Assembly (NCBI GenBank): GCA_002309395.1
Contig: DBWU01000070.1
Span: 1 to 8,627 of the forward strand
Reading direction: 5' to 3'
Origin: Oscillospiraceae bacterium UBA1230
GTDB taxonomy: Bacteria; Bacillota; Clostridia; Oscillospirales; Oscillospiraceae
DNA length: 8,627 nt
Below, piece by piece: positions 1 to 4,627 of this stretch (position 1 is the first letter of the stretch; each line of letters opens with the position of its first letter). The position numbers were made by a program, and so were the translations under genes. The notes below the pieces were generated by a model. The model ran no database searches. It was not told the origin of the DNA and saw only the letters and a list, made by a program, of their open reading frames with translations.

Positions 1-585
1 AAGACCGCCACCTGGTCTGACGAGGCGGTCAAGGGTTCCAAACGGTTCCTCGACCGGTGCTTCAACCTGCAGGAGATGGCGTCGGACGCGCCGGAGGTGA
101 GCCGGAAGAACGAATCCCTGATCCATAAGACCATCAAAAAGGTCACCTCGGATATTGACGAGCTGAAACTCAATACCGCCATCGCCGCGCTGATGGCGCT
201 GGTAAACGGCTTTTATGCCAACGGCTTGAGCCGCGGAGATCTGGAGATCCTGATCCTGATGCTCTCGCCCTTCGTGCCGCACATGGCGGAGGAGATGTGG
301 GAGAACATGGGCTTTGCCGCCCGGTACGGCAAGATGGCGATGCAGATGTCCTGGCCCCGGTATGACGACGCCAAGACGGTGGACGCCGAGGTGGAGATGG
401 CGGTGCAGGTCAACGGCAAACTGCGCGGCACGGTGAAGATGCCGCTGGATAGCGACGAGGCGGCGGTGACCGCGGCGGCGCTTAGTCAGGAAAAGGTGAA
501 AAAAGCCGCCGAGGGGATGGAGATCGTAAAAACGATCCTGGTGAAAAATAAGCTGATCAACCTCATCGTGCGCCCGAAACAGTAA
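1..585 (+). CDS. leuS: Leucyl-tRNA synthetase, C-terminal part (5' truncated by the window edge)
   Basis: LeuRS charges tRNA-Leu with leucine in the cytoplasm. The reading frame is open from base 1, so the first ATG at 76 is internal and 194 codons of the C-terminal end are present. The start of the visible part (TWSDEAVKGSKRFLDRC) matches the region after the catalytic core where the anticodon-binding helical domain begins. In the middle, LSPFVPHMAEEMWENMG is the class Ia synthetase anticodon-domain signature. The tail (VQVNGKLRGTVKMP, then a lysine-rich end finishing in LIVRPKQ) is the small C-terminal domain typical of bacterial LeuRS, which contacts the tRNA elbow. The HIGH and KMSKS motifs and the editing domain lie upstream, outside the window. 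No terminator is evident after the TAA; the next promoter (rpsU) starts only 27 bases later. Confidence 0.96.
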   Translation, partial: KTATWSDEAVKGSKRFLDRCFNLQEMASDAPEVSRKNESLIHKTIKKVTSDIDELKLNTAIAALMALVNGFYANGLSRGDLEILILMLSPFVPHMAEEMWENMGFAARYGKMAMQMSWPRYDDAKTVDAEVEMAVQVNGKLRGTVKMPLDSDEAAVTAAALSQEKVKKAAEGMEIVKTILVKNKLINLIVRPKQ

Positions 586-640
586 AAATGCAGAAAAATT
601 AAAAATGCGGCTTGACAAGCAGTCATTGCGTCGATATAAT
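584..640 (+). promoter_or_regulatory. Consensus sigma-A promoter of rpsU with A-rich upstream stretch
   Basis: The -35 box TTGACA at 612-617 and the -10 box TATAAT at 635-640 are both perfect and separated by 17 bases. The predicted transcription start is near 647. Directly upstream (584-606) is a run of A tracts, including a repeated decamer AAAAATGC(A/G)G at 584-593 and 601-610, in the place where an UP element would contact the RNA polymerase alpha subunits. The first copy overlaps the leuS stop codon. Such strength fits a ribosomal protein gene. Confidence 0.9.
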
Positions 641-650
641 GTTAGGGCAT

Positions 651-696
651 AGTCATGTTCCATGACTCTTAAAGAGTGTCCTGGATCGAGCCGGAC
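651..696 (+). promoter_or_regulatory. Structured 5' leader of rpsU (candidate regulatory RNA)
   Basis: The roughly 72-base leader contains a perfect 7-bp hairpin, AGTCATG (651-657) / CATGACT (661-667) with loop TTC. It also has a second stem GTCC-T-GG (678-684) / CCGGAC (691-696) with one bulged T and loop ATCGAG. Between them, ACTCTT (665-670) and AAGAGT (672-677) form an inverted repeat that overlaps the 3' arm of the first hairpin, so the two cannot form together. The second stem ends 5 bases before the long Shine-Dalgarno GGAGGGAGG at 702-710. I do not recognise a named Rfam family; autoregulation by S21 is only a hypothesis. Confidence 0.45.
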
Positions 697-718
697 ACAT
701 CGGAGGGAGGGAAAATAG

Positions 719-904
719 ATGTCCGAAGTACATGTGAAGGAAGGCGAGAGCCTGGACAGCGCCCTGAAGCGTTTCAAAAGGAGCTGTGCCAAGGCAGGCG
801 TTCTGGCGGAGGTTCGTAAGCGCGAGTGCTATGAAAGCCCCAGCGTGAAGCGCCGCAAGAAGTCCGAAGCTGCCCGTAAGAATCGGAACAAGCGTTTCTA
901 TTGA
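719..904 (+). CDS. rpsU: 30S ribosomal protein S21
   Basis: S21 is a small basic protein of the 30S subunit platform, near the 3' end of 16S rRNA, and helps translation initiation. The 61-residue product has the family core: residues 9-25 read GESLDSALKRFKRSCAK, followed by AGVLAEVRKRECYE and a very basic tail (KRRKK around 44-48, KNRNKRFY at the end) that binds rRNA. Length is normal for Firmicutes S21 (about 57-70 residues). The ATG start is fixed by the Shine-Dalgarno GGAGGGAGG eight bases upstream. The gene appears monocistronic: its own promoter lies at 612-640 and an intrinsic terminator begins 2 bases after the TGA. In many Firmicutes rpsU is followed by a GatB/YqeY-domain gene; that partner is absent here. 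Confidence 0.97.
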   Translation: MSEVHVKEGESLDSALKRFKRSCAKAGVLAEVRKRECYESPSVKRRKKSEAARKNRNKRFY

Positions 905-906
905 TG

Positions 907-941
907 AAAAATGAGAGCCATGATTTGGCTCTCATTTTTTT
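907..941. terminator. Bidirectional intrinsic terminator between rpsU and the convergent gene
   Basis: AAAAATGAGAGCC (907-919) pairs perfectly with GGCTCTCATTTTT (927-939) around a 7-base loop, ATGATTT. On the plus strand the stem runs into a seven-T tract (935-941), which terminates rpsU. On the minus strand the same stem ends in five T residues and lies 2 bases beyond the stop codon of the 944-1672 gene, so it probably serves both convergent genes. Confidence 0.93.
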
Positions 942-943
942 GC

Positions 944-1672
944 TTAGAAGAGTTCTTCTATGAGATCCGCTACCTCCGGCATCATGAAAAACGCGTCGCG
1001 GATCCCCATTTGCTCGCCGAGAGCCACTTTGCGACGCAGCGTTTCGGCATTGTCATAAAGCACGAAACGGTGATTTCTTCCGGTGCGGTAGGTAAAGTAG
1101 TTGGCGCCGAGAGCGTCGGAGTAGAAGCAGCTGCGCCCCTGCCGTGACTGTGTCAGCGCGGCAAGTGTCAGCGCCGTCCCTTCGCCGTTAGGCGACGGGA
1201 TCGGCAGATCCACCGCCAGACGCTGACAATCCAGTGCCAGGCGCTGCAGACCGTATTGATCTGCGCACTCCCCCAAACGACGACTTAAAGTGCCGCCGGA
1301 GAGCGCCGTGCAGATCAGGATACGGGCGTAGCGTACATACGGTGCGTATTCCTCGGTGACCCAAAGCGGCAGATGCGCTGCGGCGCAGGCGCCGTCCAGC
1401 GCGGCGGCAAGGCGCGTTTTATCCGGCGTCAGAGGCGGCTCCAGATCAGCGACGAGGCCGGAAAAACCGCCTTGTCTACAACAGCGTATCAAGCGCGGCG
1501 CGACGGGATCATCTGCGCCGACAGGGTGTTCATCCGGGCAAAAAAGCAGCGCGTCGCCCGGCTTTGCTGCCCGGAGCGCGCCGTCCGGCACACGGGTGCA
1601 GACCAGCGCCAAGCGCACGCCCCGTACCGCCGGACCGCGTGGATCCTCCTGCGCCGCCAAATAGAGATTCAT
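944..1672 (-). CDS. Uncharacterised protein with traces of a GH18-like TIM barrel
   Basis: I do not recognise this 242-residue protein by name. No signal peptide or membrane segment is visible, so it is probably cytoplasmic. It alternates short hydrophobic strands with helices (VRLALVCTR at 19-27, DALLFCPDE at 40-48, GLVADLE at 72-78, LPLWVTEEY at 101-109, ARILICTALSGG at 116-127), as a TIM barrel would. FSGLVADLE (70-78) lines up with the glycoside hydrolase family 18 motif FDGIDIDWE: the last D (D76) and the catalytic E (E78) remain, while the two earlier acids are S71 and V74. The C-terminal YDNAETLRRKVALGEQMGI (206-224) resembles the last barrel strand and helix of GH18 proteins of the spore-germination hydrolase (YaaH) type. 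Cysteine content is high (C25, C45, C64, C65, C96, C121, C136, C149, C182). The ATG has a good Shine-Dalgarno, GGGGGAGG in gene orientation at 1678-1685. It is convergent with rpsU and divergent from yqeG; I see no clear promoter. The GH18 link is inference; the ORF itself is well supported. Confidence 0.8.
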   Translation of the reverse strand: MNLYLAAQEDPRGPAVRGVRLALVCTRVPDGALRAAKPGDALLFCPDEHPVGADDPVAPRLIRCCRQGGFSGLVADLEPPLTPDKTRLAAALDGACAAAHLPLWVTEEYAPYVRYARILICTALSGGTLSRRLGECADQYGLQRLALDCQRLAVDLPIPSPNGEGTALTLAALTQSRQGRSCFYSDALGANYFTYRTGRNHRFVLYDNAETLRRKVALGEQMGIRDAFFMMPEVADLIEELF

Positions 1673-1685
1673 CCGTGCCTCCCCC

Positions 1686-1714
1686 TTGTTTTCCGCGGAA
1701 AATCGTGGTAAACT
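1686..1714 (+). promoter_or_regulatory. Candidate yqeG promoter with a 14-bp palindrome
   Basis: A -35-like TTGTTT (1686-1691) and a -10-like TAAACT (1709-1714) are 17 bases apart, and TGG immediately before the -10 gives an extended -10 motif. The perfect palindrome TTTTCCGCGGAAAA (1689-1702) overlaps the -35 box and fills much of the spacer, where a repressor operator would sit. It also lies upstream of the divergent minus-strand gene's ribosome binding site. The promoter is plausible, not certain; the operator role is inference. Confidence 0.5.
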
Positions 1715-1751
1715 ACCTTCAACGTATCGTATGAGAGGCGGTGGGTCGTAT

Positions 1752-2255
1752 ATGCGTATTTCTCTGGTGCCGGACGCGCTGTTTTCCGTCTATACGGATC
1801 TGACGGCCGACTGGCTCACGGAGCGGTGCATACGGCTTTTGCTGTGCGACCTGGACTATACGCTGGCGCCCCGCTCTGTTCCTTGCCCGGACGACACACT
1901 GCGCCGCTGGATCGCGTCCATGGGCGAGAGCGGCGTATCTGTGACGATCCTGTCCAATAACCGCAGTCCGCGCCGTGTGGAGCGGTTTTGCGGCGATCTG
2001 GGGATCGGATACGTGGGGCACGCGAAAAAACCGTTGCCGTGCGGGTTTCGCCGTGCCGCGGAATGCGCCGGCGTCAGCGCCGATGAGTGCGCCGTACTGG
2101 GCGACAAACTGTTGACAGACGTGCTGGGCGCAAATTGTTTCGGGGCGCTTTCCCTGATGGTGGAGCCGTCCGGCGGCGCCGTGACCGTTTGGCAAAAAGT
2201 TTTGCACGCCATGCAGGCGCCATTCAAGATGATTTGCAGGAGGAACGCAGAATGA
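1752..2255 (+). CDS. yqeG: YqeG family HAD-type (class IIIA) phosphatase
   Basis: This is a cytoplasmic HAD-superfamily phosphohydrolase of the YqeG/GEP4-like group; bacterial members lack a firmly established substrate, while the yeast relative dephosphorylates phosphatidylglycerophosphate. Motif I is LLLCDLDYTL, with nucleophile D33 and acid/base D35; motif II is S68 in TILSNN; the motif II/III lysine is K92 or K93 in HAKKP; motif III is LGDKLLTDVLGAN with D118 and D123. At 167 residues it is of normal family length. The frame extends upstream to a TTG at 1686 and an ATG at 1731, but neither has a Shine-Dalgarno; ATG 1752 has GGCGGTGGG seven bases upstream and places motif I at the usual depth. 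The stop codon overlaps the next start (ATGA, 2252-2255), so translation is probably coupled to the aminopeptidase. Oddities: K119 where I recall Q being common, and C129 where NR is common after the GN/AN turn. Confidence 0.9.
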   Translation: MRISLVPDALFSVYTDLTADWLTERCIRLLLCDLDYTLAPRSVPCPDDTLRRWIASMGESGVSVTILSNNRSPRRVERFCGDLGIGYVGHAKKPLPCGFRRAAECAGVSADECAVLGDKLLTDVLGANCFGALSLMVEPSGGAVTVWQKVLHAMQAPFKMICRRNAE

Positions 2256-3316
2256 ATAACCATTTTAAAGCCATACAGCAGGCGTTGCCGCAGACGCTGG
2301 ACGCAATGCTGCTGACGAGCGAGGCAAACACGTTTTACGCCGGTGATTTCCACGCCGAGTCCGTGGTGTTGGTCACCCGGACGGACTGCTTCTTTTTCAC
2401 CGACTCCCGGTATATCGAGGCGGCGGAACGCGCTGTGGAGGGCGCTGAGGTCGCTATGGTGGATCGGGGGCGGAATTTCGTTGCCCTTATCAACGACGCG
2501 CTGGCAAAGACCGGCGCCCGGCGGGTTGGCTTTGAAGAGGACGCTATGAGTGTGGCGGAATATAACGCATACCGGGAATCGCTTCACTGTGAGCTTACCG
2601 GCGCGGCGGAGATCCTCCACCGGCTTCGCGCCTCCAAGGACGAGGAGGAGATCCGTCGCCTGACGGCGGCGCAGCGGATCGCGGAGAAAGCTCTGCAGGA
2701 TCTCCTCAGTGAGATCCACGTGGGTATGACGGAGAAAGAGGTCGCCGCGAGACTGCAGTATTTGATGCTGTACCACGGCGCCGATAAACTGTCCTTTGAC
2801 CCGATCATCGCCAGCGGTCCCAACGGTTCCATGCCCCATGCCGTTCCCACGGACCGGAAGATCTGTTCCGGTGATTTTATTACGATGGATTTCGGTTGCG
2901 TCTATCGGGGTTACTGTTCCGATATGACCCGCACGGTGGCGATCGGGGAGATCAGCGAAGAACAGCGCCGCGTGTATGAAATCGTATTGCAGGCGCAGCT
3001 TGCCGGTATTGCCGCCGCCCGTGCCGGTATCACCGGCAAAGAGCTGGACGGTGCGGCGCGCCGCGTGATCGATGAGGCGGGGTACGGCGCGTATTTCGGA
3101 CACAGCTTCGGCCACAGCGTGGGAATCGAGATCCATGAATCGCCCAACGCCACACCGTCTAACGATCAGCCCATGCCGCACGGTGTAGTGGTTTCGGCGG
3201 AACCCGGTATCTATCTGCCCGGCCGATTCGGCGTGCGGATCGAGGACGTGATCGTTCTTAAAGAAGGCGGCTGTGTGAATCTTATGGAGGCGGATAAATC
3301 GCTCATTTGCCTGTAA
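2252..3316 (+). CDS. pepP: Xaa-Pro aminopeptidase (M24B metallopeptidase)
   Basis: A cytoplasmic pita-bread metallopeptidase expected to remove the N-terminal residue from peptides with proline in second position. The 354-residue product has an N-terminal creatinase-like domain (about 1-125) and a catalytic M24 domain (about 130-350). All five dinuclear metal ligands are visible: D213 (TMDFG), D224 (CSDMTRT), H288 (FGHSVG), E317 (SAEPGIY) and E331 (RIEDVI). H196 (MPHAVP) and H295 (EIHESP) fit the substrate and proton-shuttle histidines, so the enzyme should be active. ATG 2252 has the Shine-Dalgarno AGGAGG at 2238-2243 with 8-base spacing and overlaps the yqeG stop codon. It is followed by efp, as in many Firmicutes (for example yqhT-efp in B. 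subtilis), an association that fits a shared theme of proline-rich peptides, although efp has its own promoter. PepQ-like dipeptidase activity cannot be excluded from sequence alone. Confidence 0.93.
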   Translation: MNNHFKAIQQALPQTLDAMLLTSEANTFYAGDFHAESVVLVTRTDCFFFTDSRYIEAAERAVEGAEVAMVDRGRNFVALINDALAKTGARRVGFEEDAMSVAEYNAYRESLHCELTGAAEILHRLRASKDEEEIRRLTAAQRIAEKALQDLLSEIHVGMTEKEVAARLQYLMLYHGADKLSFDPIIASGPNGSMPHAVPTDRKICSGDFITMDFGCVYRGYCSDMTRTVAIGEISEEQRRVYEIVLQAQLAGIAAARAGITGKELDGAARRVIDEAGYGAYFGHSFGHSVGIEIHESPNATPSNDQPMPHGVVVSAEPGIYLPGRFGVRIEDVIVLKEGGCVNLMEADKSLICL

Positions 3317-3350
3317 AAGAGATTCCTGCGGAAATTTTTGTGCAAACTAC

Positions 3351-3379
3351 TTGCCAAACCGCGGCAAATCATGTAAAAT
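3351..3379 (+). promoter_or_regulatory. Candidate sigma-A promoter of efp
   Basis: TTGCCA (3351-3356) and TAAAAT (3374-3379) are 17 bases apart, each one mismatch from consensus, and TG directly precedes the -10. The predicted start near 3386 gives a leader of about 60 bases. A short inverted repeat, TTGCC (3351-3355) / GGCAA (3363-3367), overlaps the -35 box. Read-through from the upstream peptidase gene is also possible because no good terminator lies between them. Confidence 0.6.
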
Positions 3380-3417
3380 ATACGAGGTATTTTTATACAT
3401 TCCGGGAGATAGAGATA

Positions 3418-3437
3418 TTTCCTGATATTGCAGGAGG
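3418..3437 (+). promoter_or_regulatory. Hairpin that could cover the efp Shine-Dalgarno
   Basis: TCCTG (3420-3424) is complementary to CAGGA (3431-3435) around the 6-base loop ATATTG, and two further G-T pairs (3418-3419 with 3436-3437) could extend it. The 3' arm contains the AGGAGG ribosome binding site (3432-3437) of efp. The stem is short, so it may only moderate initiation. Confidence 0.35.
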
Positions 3438-3445
3438 AAAAGAAT

Positions 3446-4012
3446 ATGGCAACCATTACCGCTGGCGATTTCAGAAACGGCAAGACCTTCGAGTATGAAG
3501 GCAAGATCATGCAGGTCGTGGAATTTCAGCACGTTAAGCCCGGCAAGGGCGCGGCGTTCGTGCGTACGAAGATGAAGAACATCGTCACCGGCGCTGTGAC
3601 GGAGACTTCCTTCAACCCCACCGCCAAGTTCGAAGAGGCGTTTGTGGAGCGCAAGGATATGGCGTACAGCTATAACGACGGTGACCTGTATTATTTCATG
3701 GATCAGGAGACCTACGATATGGTGCCCCTGGGCCGTGACCTGCTGGGTGACGCATTCAAGTTTATCACCGAGAACACCGTGTGCAAGGTGCTCAGCTATA
3801 AGGGCAACGTCTTCGGCCTGGAGTGCCCCAACTTTATGGATCTGGAAGTAACGGAGACGGAGCCGGGTCTTGCCGGCAACACCGCCACCAACACGCTCAA
3901 ACCCGCCACGCTGGAGACCGGCGCGGAAGTAAAGGTGCCTTTGTTCATTAACATCGGTGATAAGATCACCATTGATACGCGCACCGGCGAATATCTGGGC
4001 AGAGCGAAGTAA
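3446..4012 (+). CDS. efp: Translation elongation factor P
   Basis: EF-P enters the ribosome between the P and E sites and relieves stalling at consecutive prolines. The 188-residue product is full length and shows the three beta-barrel (KOW/OB/OB) organisation: KOW-like domain about 1-65, then two OB domains. The loop KPGKGAAFVR places K34 at the tip where bacterial EF-Ps carry their activating modification; the GK(G) context is of the lysine-modified type rather than the arginine-rhamnosylated type. The C-terminal VPLFINIGDKITIDTRTGEYLGR is the family signature at the ribosome-facing end. The Shine-Dalgarno AGGAGG lies 8 bases before the ATG. No modification enzyme gene (epmA/B, ymfI-like, earP) is in the window. 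The zinc-ribbon gene follows after 31 bases, so the two are likely co-transcribed. Confidence 0.98.
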   Translation: MATITAGDFRNGKTFEYEGKIMQVVEFQHVKPGKGAAFVRTKMKNIVTGAVTETSFNPTAKFEEAFVERKDMAYSYNDGDLYYFMDQETYDMVPLGRDLLGDAFKFITENTVCKVLSYKGNVFGLECPNFMDLEVTETEPGLAGNTATNTLKPATLETGAEVKVPLFINIGDKITIDTRTGEYLGRAK

Positions 4013-4043
4013 ATCCTATTTGCGTAGCAGGAAAGGAGCAGTT

Positions 4044-4451
4044 ATGGAGTTTTCCGAAAAAGTCGCCTACCTGAAGGGTTTGGCAGAGGGTCTGTCACTG
4101 GACGAGAGTTCCAAGGAAGGCAAGCTGATCGCCGCCATTATCGACGTGCTGGGCGACGCGGCGGAGAAGTTCGCGGATCTGGAAGAGGAAATGTTGGATC
4201 TGGAAGACGGGCTGGACGCTGTGAGCGACGATCTGAGCGACGTGGAAGAGGCACTCTATGAGATGGATGACGATGAGGATGAAGATGACGAGGATGACGA
4301 GTGCTTCATCACCACCTGCCCGGAGTGCGAAGAAGAAGTGGTGTTCGACGAGGATACGCTGGAAGCCGGCGAGGTGATCTGCCCCAACTGCGGCGCCAGA
4401 CTGGAGTTCGACTTGAGCGATCTTGCCAACGAATCCGAAGGGAACGCGTAA
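4044..4451 (+). CDS. CD1247-like acidic zinc-ribbon protein
   Basis: This 135-residue protein resembles the clostridial 'CD1247 N-terminal domain' family, of unknown function and often found just downstream of efp. Residues 1-45 form the conserved N-terminal helical part (MEFSEKVAYLKGLAEG, then a KLI..IIDVL helix). Residues 45-74 are a strongly acidic helix, likely coiled coil, and 75-86 are twelve acidic residues in a row. Next comes a zinc ribbon with two CPxC knuckles, C92/C95 and C113/C116, 17 residues apart; an extra C87 precedes them. The C-terminus is again acidic. Such a ribbon with an acidic tract would suit binding a basic protein or a nucleic-acid complex, but no function is established. 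ATG 4044 has GAAAGGAG five bases upstream. A terminator 11 bases after the stop ends the probable efp operon. Confidence 0.88.
   Translation: MEFSEKVAYLKGLAEGLSLDESSKEGKLIAAIIDVLGDAAEKFADLEEEMLDLEDGLDAVSDDLSDVEEALYEMDDDEDEDDEDDECFITTCPECEEEVVFDEDTLEAGEVICPNCGARLEFDLSDLANESEGNA
4266..4301 (+). repeat. GAT/GAC/GAG low-complexity codon run
   Basis: Twelve consecutive codons are all GA-something (Asp or Glu), so the DNA is an imperfect GAN trinucleotide repeat inside the zinc-ribbon gene. It encodes the acidic linker between helix and ribbon and could vary in length between strains by slippage. Confidence 0.75.
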
Positions 4452-4462
4452 ATCGTATGTCG

Positions 4463-4524
4463 GCGGGTCTGCCGCAAAATGCCTGTGCGTGCAACGGGCG
4501 TTTTGCCGCAGGCCCGCTTTTTTT
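4463..4524 (+). terminator. Long-stem intrinsic terminator after the efp operon
   Basis: GCGGGTCTGCCGCAAAATGCC (4463-4483, read in two parts: GCGGGTCTGC and CGCAAAATGCC) pairs with the segment ending at 4517, giving a stem of about 21 positions with two G-T pairs and one C-C mismatch. The T tract 4518-4524 follows directly. This ends transcription of the zinc-ribbon gene, 48 bases before the pncB -10 box. Confidence 0.93.
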
Positions 4525-4548
4525 GCCGCCCCGTTCCGATAAAAGCGG

Positions 4549-4577
4549 TTGCGCCATGGAAGAAAATGGGGTATAAT
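4549..4577 (+). promoter_or_regulatory. Promoter of pncB
   Basis: The -10 box TATAAT (4572-4577) is perfect; the -35 TTGCGC (4549-4554) matches at four of six positions, with a 17-base spacer. The predicted start near 4584 is followed by a small hairpin, GCGCC (4586-4590) / GGCGC (4594-4598), about 30 bases before the start codon. I see no recognisable NiaR-like operator or NAD riboswitch. Confidence 0.75.
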
Positions 4578-4627
4578 GAAACCGTGCGCCGGAGGCGCTT
4601 GAAAAAAGATAACGGTGAGGGAAGCGT

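Noticed and set aside
911..1147. 78-codon plus-strand frame after rpsU
   Set aside because: It begins inside the terminator hairpin, lacks a ribosome binding site and overlaps the better supported minus-strand gene.
1856..3181. 441-codon open frame on the minus strand
   Set aside because: It lies opposite yqeG and the Xaa-Pro aminopeptidase gene, whose motifs are complete; the translation has no recognisable motif and no Shine-Dalgarno. GC-rich codon use leaves the opposite frame open by chance.
3317..3340. Possible terminator after the peptidase gene
   Set aside because: TTCC-TGC-GGAA followed by ATTTTT has only a 4-bp stem, too weak to call.
4578..4627. Possible NAD-related riboswitch or NiaR operator before pncB
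   Set aside because: The leader is only about 45 bases and holds a single small hairpin; nothing matches a known motif that I can recall.
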